A DNA stretch of 64,000 bases from Bacteroidetes bacterium GWC2_46_850 (GTDB lineage: Bacteria; Bacteroidota; Bacteroidia; Bacteroidales; Dysgonomonadaceae): NCBI GenBank assembly GCA_001768325.1, contig MENQ01000019.1, positions 1 to 64,000 of the forward strand, in the 5' to 3' direction. Below the pieces are notes generated by a model that searched no databases, was not told the origin of the DNA, and saw nothing but the letters and a program-made list of their open reading frames with translations. The first letter of the stretch is position 1. Each line of letters opens with the position of its first letter. A program made the translations under genes and the position numbers. Positions 18,275-27,187 of the stretch are shown here, one piece after another.

Positions 18275-19123
18275 TTACATCGGATTGCCCGTGCCATCTT
18301 CAGTTTTTTCCTTTGACTGCAGATAACGAATCAACGTTTCACTTTTTTCTTTCTCAAATTTAAGCTGTTCTATGTTCAATAGCAGCGTGGAGAGTTCGAA
18401 AGAATGGACAATACCTTGTTTGGCAGCATCACCTAAAGGAACGGTGATGGTTCGTTTGCCGATAAATTCCACCCTGAGCGGATCATTCTGAAAGGTATAG
18501 ATGAACCGGGCAACTCCATTTTCATTGTTGCCGGTAAAACGGACTATCTCATATGATTTATCGAGCGTTCGGAAACGGTAATTCAGACCATCTGAAGAAA
18601 CTACAAGTGATTCAGCAAAACTCCCTTCGCCGGAAACAATCTTTATTTTATGGTGTTGGATGGCAGTGCCGGAAAGAATACTTTCTATGAACAACACTCC
18701 TTTTTCACCTACTCCCGAACGGAGACCGTTTCGATCCAGAGATGACCGGTGAGGGTATATTTTTGGATAATATTCACCAAATTCCTGATAACGATCGTCT
18801 CTCACATAATCAAATTTCGAGAGCATCTCGCTGAGATGATTGTATTGTTCACGCAGCATCGAATCACAATAAATGATATTTCGTCTGTTTTCTGACATAC
18901 GTATCTGCTGCATCAACGCGAAACCTGCCGTTATCTCATCAAAAGATTTGGGAAAAAGAATTTTTATGCTGTCAATCTTTAATTTAGCAAGAGTATAATT
19001 AGATTCTTTGTAAGCCTGCCCGGCTTCCGCAAGATAGGCTTTTGCATCTCTATTTTTCCCGGAACAGGAAAAAAATACCCATGAAAGAAAAAGCAGGGAG
19101 GTTGTATGGACAAAAAGACGCAT
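18275..19123 (-). CDS. Putative lipoprotein with helical N-terminus, unknown function
   Basis: The ATG at 19123 gives 282 residues starting MRLFVHTTSLLFLSWVFFSC, a lipobox signal; a TTG nine bases upstream is less likely. Residues about 30-75 (AYLAEAGQAYKESNYTLAKLKIDSI) look like one TPR-type hairpin. The centre is beta-rich (YEIVRFTGNNENGVARFIYTF) and the C-terminus is a charged coiled coil (LNIEQLKFEKEKSETLIRYL). The family is common in Bacteroidales with no assigned role, as far as I recall. A TAAATTTG promoter lies at 19144-19151, back to back with that of the CCA-enzyme gene. Confidence 0.68.
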   Translation of the reverse strand: MRLFVHTTSLLFLSWVFFSCSGKNRDAKAYLAEAGQAYKESNYTLAKLKIDSIKILFPKSFDEITAGFALMQQIRMSENRRNIIYCDSMLREQYNHLSEMLSKFDYVRDDRYQEFGEYYPKIYPHRSSLDRNGLRSGVGEKGVLFIESILSGTAIQHHKIKIVSGEGSFAESLVVSSDGLNYRFRTLDKSYEIVRFTGNNENGVARFIYTFQNDPLRVEFIGKRTITVPLGDAAKQGIVHSFELSTLLLNIEQLKFEKEKSETLIRYLQSKEKTEDGTGNPM

Positions 19124-19143
19124 TATTCTCAACTTTTACCCGA

Positions 19144-19151
19144 CAAATTTA
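19144..19151 (-). promoter_or_regulatory. -7 element for the lipoprotein gene
   Basis: TAAATTTG on the minus strand, 20 bases before the ATG at 19123. Divergent to the promoter at 19195. Confidence 0.5.
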
Positions 19152-19194
19152 CAAAATATATCGGCAAAAGGGTCGTTTTAAAGCCCATTTATTG

Positions 19195-19202
19195 TAATTT
19201 TG
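19195..19202 (+). promoter_or_regulatory. -7 element for the CCA-adding enzyme gene
   Basis: TAATTTTG, 32 bases before the likely start at 19235. Confidence 0.5.
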
Positions 19203-19234
19203 TAATAAATAACAGATAAGTAACTGTGGTGAAG

Positions 19235-20713
19235 ATGCATATGGAGATGTCTCAGGAGGAGATACGGTCTCATTTAAATATTCCTGTTTTAAAGCTAATC
19301 TCACGGGTGGCCGATGAGAAAAAAATGCCATGCTATCTGATTGGAGGGTATGTGCGTGATTATTTTTTGCGACGTCCCTCGAAGGATATGGATGTAGTCG
19401 TTGTGGGGGCCGGAATAGAGCTGGCCGAAGCTGTCGCCAGGGAGCTGGGCAGGCAGACACATTTGACGGTATTTAAGAATTTTGGCACGGCGCAGATAAA
19501 GTACAGGGACCTGGAAGTTGAGTTTGTAGGTGCCCGGAAAGAATCATATAGTCTCGAATCCCGCAAGCCGGTGGTGGAAGACGGTACACTGGAGGACGAT
19601 CAGAAAAGACGCGATTTTACCATCAATGCCATGGCCTTTTGTCTGAATGGCGATCGTTATGGTGAGCTGCTCGATCCTTTTAATGGCATGCAGGATCTGG
19701 AGGATCTGATTATTCGTACTCCCCTCGATCCGGACATCACCTTCAGCGATGATCCACTGAGAATGATGCGCGCTGTCCGGTTTGCCTCTCAACTTGGCTT
19801 TGATATCTATCCAGAGACATTCGATGCCCTGAGAAAGAATAAAGAACGCATTGAAATCGTCTCACGGGAACGGGTGACAGAAGAGCTTAACAAGATTATC
19901 CTTTCGCCCAAACCCTCCATCGGGCTCAATATTCTTGAAAAGACGGGACTACTGGAGATTATCCTACCTGAACTGACAGCACTCAAAGGGGCGGAGACCA
20001 AAGATGGAGTGGGTCATAAAGACAACTTCTACCACACGCTTATCGTACTGGATAACATTGCCCGGCAGACAGATAGTCTCTGGTTGAGATGGTCCGCCCT
20101 GTTACACGACATAGCCAAGCCGGTAACCAAGCGATGGGACCCGAAGCAGGGATGGACTTTTTATAACCACAGTATCGTGGGCGAAAGAATGGTACCAAAG
20201 ATATTCAACCGGATGAAGCTGCCCTTGAATGAGAAGATGAAATATACACAGAAGATGGTGTCGATGCATATGCGCCCCATGCAGCTTGTGGAAGAGGAGG
20301 TAACCGATTCAGCAGTGAGAAGACTGCTCTTTGATGCGGGTGACGAAATTGACGACCTGATGACACTCTGTGAAGCAGACATCACCTCCAAAAATCCGGA
20401 AAAGGTGAAACGGTTCATGAATAACTTCAAAATTGTTCGCCGGAAGCTGCTTGAGATAGAGGAGAAGGACCGTGTACGCAACTTCCAGCCGCCCATCGAC
20501 GGGAAGGAGATTATGGAACTTTTTGGTTTGCCACCCGGGCGGGAAGTAGGTCAGTTAAAGTCGGCCATCAAGGAGGCCATTCTCGATGGTAAGATTCCCA
20601 ATGAACAGGATGCGGCTTATCGCTTTCTGCTTGAGAAAGCAGGAGAGATGAACCTGACTCCGTTGACTGGTGGTTCCTTATCTGAGGGGCAGGTTGAGAG
20701 AACGACAGAGTGA
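19235..20713 (+). CDS. CCA tRNA nucleotidyltransferase / poly(A)-polymerase-like, with HD domain
   Basis: The N-terminal class II nucleotidyltransferase head has CYLIGGYVRDYFLRR and the metal pair in DMDVVVVG, then RRDFTINAMAF and DPLRMMRAVRFASQL, which are diagnostic for this family. An HD domain follows (LLHDIAKPVTK; HNHSIVG-like YNHSIVGERM). The enzyme adds or repairs the 3' CCA of tRNAs, needed here because the tRNA-Val gene does not encode it. Several starts are possible: GTG at 19226, ATGs at 19235, 19241 and 19247; I take 19235 as the first ATG (492 residues). Whether the protein is a CCA-adder or a poly(A) polymerase cannot be told from sequence alone, but CCA addition must be present. 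Confidence 0.9.
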   Translation: MHMEMSQEEIRSHLNIPVLKLISRVADEKKMPCYLIGGYVRDYFLRRPSKDMDVVVVGAGIELAEAVARELGRQTHLTVFKNFGTAQIKYRDLEVEFVGARKESYSLESRKPVVEDGTLEDDQKRRDFTINAMAFCLNGDRYGELLDPFNGMQDLEDLIIRTPLDPDITFSDDPLRMMRAVRFASQLGFDIYPETFDALRKNKERIEIVSRERVTEELNKIILSPKPSIGLNILEKTGLLEIILPELTALKGAETKDGVGHKDNFYHTLIVLDNIARQTDSLWLRWSALLHDIAKPVTKRWDPKQGWTFYNHSIVGERMVPKIFNRMKLPLNEKMKYTQKMVSMHMRPMQLVEEEVTDSAVRRLLFDAGDEIDDLMTLCEADITSKNPEKVKRFMNNFKIVRRKLLEIEEKDRVRNFQPPIDGKEIMELFGLPPGREVGQLKSAIKEAILDGKIPNEQDAAYRFLLEKAGEMNLTPLTGGSLSEGQVERTTE

Positions 20714-20789
20714 ACTTTTTGGTAAAAAAAACGTTTACCGTTGAATTTTTTACAACTTATTATTTTTTTATCACTTAATCATTCATTAG

Positions 20790-21785
20790 ATGGCAATCGG
20801 TTCTGCATTCTGGATAGGATTCATCATCCTCATCATCGTCCTGCTGGCGCTCGACATGTTCGTTTTTCACAAAAAGGGAGAAATAGTCAACGTAAAAAAA
20901 GCCTTGTGGATCAGCCTTTTCTGGATATCGTTGGCACTTCTCTTTAACGTATTTGTCTATCTTATATTCGGTGCAGAGCCGGCATTGGAATTTTTTACCG
21001 CTTATGTGATCGAGAAATCGCTGAGTGTCGACAATCTTTTTGTTTTCATCCTTATATTCACATCTTTCAAAATACATCCCCGATACCAGCACGATGTCCT
21101 TTTCTGGGGAATCCTGGGTGCTTTGGTCTTCCGGGCAATCTTTATCTTTGCAGGGATAGCCCTGATTGAGAAATTTGCCTGGGTGATGTACCTCTTTGGA
21201 GGATTTCTGGTGATCACCGGTATTAAGATGGTGATCGATCTGTTCCGGGAAAAGGAGAAAGAGCATGACGGGGTAAAAGATATGAATCAAAATCCCTTCG
21301 TGAAATTTATTCGCCGGATCTTCCCGATGACGGAGGATATGTCGGAACCCCGTTTTTTTAAAAAGATAAACGGCAAACAACATGCAACTCCCTTTTTTCT
21401 TGCATTGCTTGTGATTGAGATGTCCGACCTTGTTTTTGCAATCGATTCCATTCCTGCCGTACTTGCTGTCTCCACGAATATGTTTATCGTCTATACTTCC
21501 AACATATTTGCCATTCTGGGACTGCGCTCGCTCTATTTTGCCCTGAGAGGAGTGATGGATTATTTCTATTATCTGAAATTCGGGCTGAGCGCCATACTTA
21601 TTTTCATCGGAAGCAAGATGACCATCAACCATTACGCGCACGAACAGGGCGCTACATTCTATATCGCCACCACCACATCTCTCCTGATTATCCTGATACT
21701 CATCATCGTCTCCATCATGGCATCGGTCATACGTAGCAAACAGCTGGATAAAAAAGCGATCAAAGAGGAGGTGAGAAAATCATAA
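20790..21785 (+). CDS. TerC/Alx-family integral membrane protein, probable metal exporter
   Basis: 331 residues with about nine predicted membrane segments. It carries the family's two acidic signatures, EKSLSVDNLFVF near residue 75 and VIEMSDLVFAIDSIPAVLAV near residue 210, which are thought to bind the metal ion. A charged cytoplasmic loop (FREKEKEHDGVKD) sits between them. Members such as Alx and MeeF/TerC export manganese and support metalation of secreted proteins; the tellurite link is historical. It stands alone, 76 bases after the CCA-enzyme gene, separated by a weak GGTAAA/TTTACC hairpin. No Mn riboswitch (yybP-ykoY type) is evident in the short upstream gap. Confidence 0.9.
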   Translation: MAIGSAFWIGFIILIIVLLALDMFVFHKKGEIVNVKKALWISLFWISLALLFNVFVYLIFGAEPALEFFTAYVIEKSLSVDNLFVFILIFTSFKIHPRYQHDVLFWGILGALVFRAIFIFAGIALIEKFAWVMYLFGGFLVITGIKMVIDLFREKEKEHDGVKDMNQNPFVKFIRRIFPMTEDMSEPRFFKKINGKQHATPFFLALLVIEMSDLVFAIDSIPAVLAVSTNMFIVYTSNIFAILGLRSLYFALRGVMDYFYYLKFGLSAILIFIGSKMTINHYAHEQGATFYIATTTSLLIILILIIVSIMASVIRSKQLDKKAIKEEVRKS

Positions 21786-21910
21786 ATTAAGTTTTTTTGC
21801 CTTATTATTTGGTTTAAACCCTCTTTTTCTGCTGGTTTTTTTATTACTTTGCGGTTAATTTCGGAGCAGCTCTGCCTGCTCAAACTTTGCCTTTCGTTTA
21901 TCCGAATTGT

Positions 21911-22789
21911 ATGTCGAACAAGAAAAAAGTATCTGTCGCCCGGTTTCTCAATGCAAAAATAACATCCACGATCAGCATTTCGCTGGTACTGGTTCTGTTG
22001 GGGTTGACCCTGATCATCTTATTTATGGGAAAAGGCTTGTCTCAATACTTGAAGGAAAGCATGAGTTTCAACATCATGCTTTCGTCTGACGTGAACGATG
22101 CGAGGATTACAGCCGTACGCAAAAATCTGGATGCTCAACCCTTCGTCAAATCATCCCGTTTTATAAGCAAACAGGAAGCAAAAGATCAATTAATCAAAGA
22201 CCTGGGTGAGGATCCCGAGGAGTTACTTGGTTATAATCCAGCGCAGGACTGCATTGAGATATTCCTTCACGCAGAATACGCAAATAGTGACAGCATCCTG
22301 ATGATCAACCGCATTATACGGCAAGACAACAATGTGACCGACATCCTTTATCAGCAGGAGGCCATTGATCTGATCACCAACAACCTTTCGAAGGTGATGC
22401 GGATTTTGCTGATCCTTGCTGCCATTCTCCTGTTTATTTCATTCGCACTCATTCGCAATACCATCCGCCTGAGTATTTATTCAAAAAGGTTTCTGATTCA
22501 CACCATGAAGCTGGTGGGTGCAACTTCGGCTTTTATCCGGAAACCGTTTGTGGTACAAAACGTCTACACCGGCATTGTTGCCGGAATCATTGCCAACGCA
22601 ATCCTTTGGCTCATGATTACCTATTTCAGCAGGGAATATATTCAGATAGACCCTTTCATCTCTGGTACCGACCTGTGGATCATTTACGGGATTGTCATTC
22701 TGCTCGGCATACTGATTACCACCCTGGCCACAACCTTTGCGGTGAACAGATATCTGAAAATGCAAACCGATCAACTTTACTACGCTTAA
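21911..22789 (+). CDS. ftsX: Cell division protein FtsX
   Basis: 292 residues from the ATG at 21911; an in-frame TTG at 21887 is less likely. Topology is that of FtsX: one membrane segment near residue 20-45, a periplasmic domain (residues about 50-165, with SRFISKQEAKDQLIKDLGED), then three C-terminal segments with RNTIRLSIYSKRFLIHTMKLVGA, the FtsE-coupling region. FtsX with FtsE forms an ABC-like complex that activates peptidoglycan hydrolases at the septum. ftsE is not adjacent here. It heads a tight run ftsX-DUF3098-uppP-truB-queA-folK that recurs in Bacteroidales, with gaps of 12, 36 and 5 bases and a four-base overlap. Confidence 0.92.
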   Translation: MSNKKKVSVARFLNAKITSTISISLVLVLLGLTLIILFMGKGLSQYLKESMSFNIMLSSDVNDARITAVRKNLDAQPFVKSSRFISKQEAKDQLIKDLGEDPEELLGYNPAQDCIEIFLHAEYANSDSILMINRIIRQDNNVTDILYQQEAIDLITNNLSKVMRILLILAAILLFISFALIRNTIRLSIYSKRFLIHTMKLVGATSAFIRKPFVVQNVYTGIVAGIIANAILWLMITYFSREYIQIDPFISGTDLWIIYGIVILLGILITTLATTFAVNRYLKMQTDQLYYA

Positions 22790-22801
22790 CATCCAAAAGA
22801 T

Positions 22802-23047
22802 ATGTCACAAAAAAACTTTGCCCTCGGCAAAACGAATCTGATCATTTGTGGAATTGCCGTTGTCCTGATTATTGCCGGTTTCCTGCTGATGACTGGCCCC
22901 GCAAACTCTTTGGGGAGTGGTTTTGAACCTGATATTTTTAGCGCCCGGAGAATAAAGATGGCCCCCATGGTCTCTCTTTTCGGATTCGCGCTGATGATCG
23001 TGGGTATTCTCTATCCTTCAAAAGAGAAAAAAAAAGAGGAGAAATAA
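22802..23047 (+). CDS. DUF3098 membrane protein
   Basis: 81 residues with two membrane helices (LIICGIAVVLIIAGFLLMTG; MVSLFGFALMIVGILYP) joined by a short loop holding the family's F-x-P-D-I-F-S-x-R-R-I motif (FEPDIFSARRIKMAP). The C-terminus is a lysine/glutamate tail. DUF3098 genes regularly sit between ftsX and uppP in Bacteroidota, so an envelope role is likely, but no function has been shown that I know of. It starts 12 bases after ftsX. Confidence 0.85.
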   Translation: MSQKNFALGKTNLIICGIAVVLIIAGFLLMTGPANSLGSGFEPDIFSARRIKMAPMVSLFGFALMIVGILYPSKEKKKEEK

Positions 23048-23083
23048 TGACTCCGACATCTGTCTATTCAAAATAACAACTTC

Positions 23084-23965
23084 ATGAATATCTTCGAGGC
23101 AATTATCATTGCTGTAGTAGAAGGACTTACCGAGTTTCTTCCTGTATCATCCACGGGCCACATGATCATTACCCAGGCACTACTAGGGATGGAGAGTTCC
23201 TCATTTGTAAAAGCTTTTACTGTCGTCATCCAGTTCGGAGCCATCTTGTCGGTGGTTGTCCTGTATTGGAAACGTTTCTTTCGGCTGAATGACATCACAA
23301 TCTTGGACAGAAAGGTACTGGCAGGAATGCCGGCTGGAAAAAAGGGATGGAACATACTGAAGCGTCTGCTTTACAAATTCGATTTTTATTGGAAACTCTT
23401 TATAGCCGTTATCCCTGCGGGAATCATTGGTCTGTTGCTGGGTGATTACATCGATGCCCTGCTCGAGAATGTAACCGTTGTTGCCGTGATGCTGGTCGTG
23501 GGAGGGGTATTCATGTTGTATGTCGACAAATGGTTTAACAAGCCGTCACAGGATCAGTCGATGACCTGGCAACGTGCATTGAAGATTGGTTTTTTTCAGT
23601 GTATTGCCATGATACCCGGTGTCTCCCGCTCCATGGCGACCATTGTCGGAGGTATGGGCAACGGGCTGTCCCGCAAGAATGCGGCCGAATTCTCTTTCTT
23701 TCTGGCAGTGCCAACCATGGCTGCTGCTGCAGGATATAAACTGTTTGAACTCCTCAAGGACCCGGTTAGCAGCGAGATGCTGAAAGGCAATCTTTTTTTA
23801 CTGATCATTGGCAATGTGGTGGCATTTGTCGTCGCTGCTTTCGCGATCAGATTCTTTATCGACTTCCTTACCCGATACGGCTTTAAGGCATTCGGGATTT
23901 ACCGGATTATCGTGGGCACCCTCTTGTTGGTACTCTTGCTTTCCGGCATTAATTTAAGTATATAA
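23084..23965 (+). CDS. uppP: Undecaprenyl-diphosphate phosphatase (BacA/UppP)
   Basis: 293 residues, polytopic. Key motifs are [19 protein letters not shown] near residue 10 (Glu-rich catalytic loop) and [16 protein letters not shown] near residue 180, the PGxSRSxAT motif. It recycles the lipid carrier C55-PP to C55-P for peptidoglycan and other envelope polymers, at the inner membrane. The loop between the two halves is a little longer than in E. coli BacA ([19 protein letters not shown]). It lies in the ftsX-truB operon, five bases before truB. Confidence 0.95.
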   Translation: MNIFEAIIIAVVEGLTEFLPVSSTGHMIITQALLGMESSSFVKAFTVVIQFGAILSVVVLYWKRFFRLNDITILDRKVLAGMPAGKKGWNILKRLLYKFDFYWKLFIAVIPAGIIGLLLGDYIDALLENVTVVAVMLVVGGVFMLYVDKWFNKPSQDQSMTWQRALKIGFFQCIAMIPGVSRSMATIVGGMGNGLSRKNAAEFSFFLAVPTMAAAAGYKLFELLKDPVSSEMLKGNLFLLIIGNVVAFVVAAFAIRFFIDFLTRYGFKAFGIYRIIVGTLLLVLLLSGINLSI

Positions 23966-23970
23966 CCTGC

Positions 23971-24666
23971 ATGGATTTTTTAGAAGGAGAAATTATTTAT
24001 ATCGACAAACCGCTTCACTGGACATCGTTTCGCGTGGTACGGGTTCTTCGCGCCAAGTTGTGCCAAAAACTGAAGATAAAAAAACTGAAGGTGGGACACG
24101 CCGGTACACTCGATCCGCTGGCAACCGGTGTAATGATCCTCTGTACAGGCAAAAAAACAAAACAGATAGAAAGGCTGCAGGCAGAAACAAAAGAGTATAT
24201 TGCACAGGTAATGTTGGGGGCGACAACCCCTTCGTTCGATCTTGAGACTGCGATCGACGCTGAATATCCTACCGCCCATATTACAAAGGAGCTGGTTGAA
24301 GAAGTGTTACAACAGTTCATAGGCACCATTGAACAGGTTCCGCCTCTCTTTTCTGCCGTGAAGATTGAAGGACGAAGAGCGTATGATTTTGCCCGTAAAA
24401 ATGAAGATGTTGAACTAAAACCCAAATTATTGGTTATAGATCATATCGAATTGATTTCTTATAATTTGCCTTACGTGACCATTCGCGTGGTATGCAGCAA
24501 AGGTACATATATCAGGGCACTTGCCAGGGATATTGGTGAAGCCCTGCATTCTGGTGCTCATCTAACCGGGTTGACACGCACAAGGGTGGGGGAGGCAACA
24601 ATAGACAAATGTCTGAAGATGGAGGAGATAGATCAGTTCTTAGAAGAAAATATGACAACGATATGA
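23971..24666 (+). CDS. truB: tRNA pseudouridine-55 synthase
   Basis: 231 residues, of TruB type without the longer C-terminal PUA domain. [15 protein letters not shown], the catalytic block [16 protein letters not shown] (Asp nucleophile near residue 47), [17 protein letters not shown] and [16 protein letters not shown] are all present. It makes pseudouridine 55 in the T arm of tRNAs. The next gene, queA, begins inside its stop codon (ATGA), so two tRNA-modification genes are coupled. Confidence 0.95.
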   Translation: MDFLEGEIIYIDKPLHWTSFRVVRVLRAKLCQKLKIKKLKVGHAGTLDPLATGVMILCTGKKTKQIERLQAETKEYIAQVMLGATTPSFDLETAIDAEYPTAHITKELVEEVLQQFIGTIEQVPPLFSAVKIEGRRAYDFARKNEDVELKPKLLVIDHIELISYNLPYVTIRVVCSKGTYIRALARDIGEALHSGAHLTGLTRTRVGEATIDKCLKMEEIDQFLEENMTTI

Positions 24667-25715
24667 AACTTTCACAATTCAAATTTAATTTACCGGAGGA
24701 ACTCATTGCGAAGTATCCAGCCGTTCATCGTGATGAAGCCCGTCTTCTGGTGGTACACAGAAAAACCGGTCAGTGGGAACATAAGGTGTTCAAGGATGTA
24801 CTGGAATATTTCAAGCCGAAGGATTTCTTCATCTTCAACAACACAAAGGTTTTTCCTGCACGTCTTTACGGAAACAAAGAGAAAACAGGTGCCAAGATTG
24901 AAGTTTTTTTGCTGAGAGAACTCAATGCAGATCAGCATTTATGGGATGTATTGGTCAATCCCGCCAGAAAAATACGAATCGGCAACAAACTTTATTTTGG
25001 TGAAAATGAAGAACTGGTGGCGGAAGTAATCGACAATACCACATCCCGTGGACGTACCTTGCGCTTTCTTTATGATGGGCCCTATGAAGAATTTAAAAAA
25101 CAGCTTTTTTCCATCGGAGAGACCCCCATCCCGGAGTATCTGGAACGTGAAGCCATACCTGAAGATGTAGATCGGTATCAAAATATCTTCGCCCAACACG
25201 AGGGAGCAGTCGTTGCTCCGGCTGCGGGTCTTCATTTCAGTCGTGAACTGATGAAAAGGATGGAAATAAGGGACATCGAATTCGGATTTCTCACACTCCA
25301 TAACGGACTGGGTGCATATCGGATGATCGACGTAGAGGATCTGACCAAACATAAGATGGAATCGGAACAGATGATCATCACTGCAGAACTGTGCGACAAA
25401 GTGAATCAGGCCAAAGACGAAGAGCGCAATATCTGTGCGGTGGGTACTTCCGTTCTTCGTGCCGTAGAGACAACGGTTAGCACAGACGGGCATTTGAAAC
25501 CGCGGGAAGGATGGACCAATAAATTTATCTTTCCCCCTTATGATTTCACACTCACAAACAGTCTCATTACCAACTTCCATTTGCCCTATTCCACGCTGCT
25601 GATGATGGCATGTGCATTCGGCGGATATGAAACAATCATGGAGACTTACGAAATCGCGATCCGGGAGAAATACCGGTTCGGCGCATATGGAGACGCCATG
25701 CTGATAGTGGATTAA
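24663..25715 (+). CDS. queA: S-adenosylmethionine:tRNA ribosyltransferase-isomerase (QueA)
   Basis: 350 residues from the ATG at 24663 ([19 protein letters not shown]); 54 bases of extra open frame upstream lie inside truB and are not part of the gene. Typical blocks: [45 protein letters not shown], and C-terminal [24 protein letters not shown]. QueA transfers the ribosyl part of SAM to preQ1 at tRNA position 34, giving epoxyqueuosine. Other queuosine genes are not in the window. A folK gene follows four bases downstream. Confidence 0.96.
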   Translation: MKLSQFKFNLPEELIAKYPAVHRDEARLLVVHRKTGQWEHKVFKDVLEYFKPKDFFIFNNTKVFPARLYGNKEKTGAKIEVFLLRELNADQHLWDVLVNPARKIRIGNKLYFGENEELVAEVIDNTTSRGRTLRFLYDGPYEEFKKQLFSIGETPIPEYLEREAIPEDVDRYQNIFAQHEGAVVAPAAGLHFSRELMKRMEIRDIEFGFLTLHNGLGAYRMIDVEDLTKHKMESEQMIITAELCDKVNQAKDEERNICAVGTSVLRAVETTVSTDGHLKPREGWTNKFIFPPYDFTLTNSLITNFHLPYSTLLMMACAFGGYETIMETYEIAIREKYRFGAYGDAMLIVD

Positions 25716-25719
25716 ATCC

Positions 25720-26208
25720 ATGGCATGTTCCATCATTTTGGCACTGGGCTCAAATCTTGGCGATAAAAGACAAAATATAGCCTTTGCCCTCAATCAAATT
25801 GAAGAGCGGATAGGAAGCATTACTTCCTTATCCGCTCTTTATGATACGCTACCGGTCGGTTTTTATTCGACACACAATTTTGTCAATTGCGTTTGCGAAG
25901 TAGATACAAATTTAAACATTTCAGATCTATTCTCAATAACTCAAGAAATTGAAAAAGAGATGGGTAGATCAAACAAAAGTACCAATGCCAATTATTCAGA
26001 CAGAATCATCGACATTGACCTGATCATGGCGGGAAATTTGATTCTCCAGACAGAGAGGCTCTCGATTCCGCACCCCTTATTCCATACGCGGGATTTTGTA
26101 CTCACGCCGTTGTGTGAGATTGCACCCGAGAGGATACATCCTGTTATCGGAAAAACCATTCGCCGGTTAAAAGAAGAACTGGATCAAAAAAAAACTCAAC
26201 CGGAATAA
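25720..26208 (+). CDS. folK: 6-hydroxymethyl-7,8-dihydropterin pyrophosphokinase (HPPK)
   Basis: 162 residues. LALGSNLGDKRQNI at the start, PVGFYSTHNFVNCV and the HPPK signature DRIIDIDLIMAG with the magnesium aspartates, followed by IPHPLFHTRDFVLTPLCEIAP, are all diagnostic. It passes pyrophosphate from ATP to the pterin in folate synthesis. Starts four bases after queA at the end of the ftsX operon. Confidence 0.95.
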   Translation: MACSIILALGSNLGDKRQNIAFALNQIEERIGSITSLSALYDTLPVGFYSTHNFVNCVCEVDTNLNISDLFSITQEIEKEMGRSNKSTNANYSDRIIDIDLIMAGNLILQTERLSIPHPLFHTRDFVLTPLCEIAPERIHPVIGKTIRRLKEELDQKKTQPE

Positions 26209-26306
26209 TTTATCAAGATCCATAAAAATTTGTAGGCCAGAACAAAAAAAACAAAAGCTATCACGAAAAAAATTTGCATATTTGTGCTTTGATAAGAATA
26301 GTATAA

Positions 26307-27176
26307 ATGGCTTTCGTTGGTAAGAATTACGATCATTTTCTGGGTTACGCCCTGAGTGGAGGTGGAGCAAAAGGTTTTGCTCATTTGGGAGCATTGCGCG
26401 TATTGGAGAAGTCCGGATTAAAACCCGATATCATTGCCGGCACCAGTGCAGGAGCCCTGGCAGGTGTTTTTTATGCCGACGGATACCATCCCGATGAAAT
26501 TGCCGAACTTTTTCGCAAACGTGAATTCAGGGAGTTTGTGGAGTTTACCATACCCAGAACAGGTTTTTTAAAGAACAAGGGGCTGCACAGTTTTCTAAAA
26601 AAAAATCTGAGAGCCAAACGATTTGAAGAACTGCAAATACCTTTTTGCGCTGTCGCTACCGACTGGAACAGGGCTGCCACTGTTGTTTTTTCTAACGGGG
26701 ATGAACTCGTGGATGCAGTGGTCGCATCCTGCTCCGTGCCCGTAGTTTTCTCTCCTCAAGCTATTCATGGTATCCATTATGTGGACGGAGGGCTACTAAA
26801 AAATTTTCCCGTTTCGGTCATCCGAAAAAAATGTAAGTATGTGATTGGTATAAATGTATCACTGATGATACCACCAACAGCGAAAGACAACATCAGAACC
26901 ATCATGGAACGGACATTCAATCTGATGTCCAACTCGAATACCCTGTTTGATAAAGCGTACTGCGACATACTGATCGAAACCAGGGGTATAGAAAAGTATT
27001 CAATGTTCGATTTACACAATCAGGAAACCATCATGGAAGCCGGTTATCACCATGCTGCCATAAAAATGAGCGAAAAAGAATCCTGGAAAATCGTGAAAAA
27101 ATGTCACAGACATTACGAATTGGTAAAGAAAATACAGAGTCATATTCACTTCTTTAAAGGAGGCCCCAAATCATAA
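26307..27176 (+). CDS. Patatin-like phospholipase/esterase, RssA type
   Basis: 289 residues with no signal peptide. The patatin elements are complete: oxyanion loop LSGGGAKGFAHLGAL (residues about 15-29), nucleophile GTSAGAL (Ser in GxSxG), and the dyad aspartate in YVDGGLLKNFP (DGG). The C-terminal third is basic and helical. Family members act as lipid acyl hydrolases in the cytosol or at the inner membrane; substrate unknown. Eleven bases separate it from the amylase gene downstream, so they may share a transcript. The 98-base gap upstream holds TTTG- and TATTTG-like elements but no clean promoter. Confidence 0.88.
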   Translation: MAFVGKNYDHFLGYALSGGGAKGFAHLGALRVLEKSGLKPDIIAGTSAGALAGVFYADGYHPDEIAELFRKREFREFVEFTIPRTGFLKNKGLHSFLKKNLRAKRFEELQIPFCAVATDWNRAATVVFSNGDELVDAVVASCSVPVVFSPQAIHGIHYVDGGLLKNFPVSVIRKKCKYVIGINVSLMIPPTAKDNIRTIMERTFNLMSNSNTLFDKAYCDILIETRGIEKYSMFDLHNQETIMEAGYHHAAIKMSEKESWKIVKKCHRHYELVKKIQSHIHFFKGGPKS

Positions 27177-27187
27177 CATAAAACCTT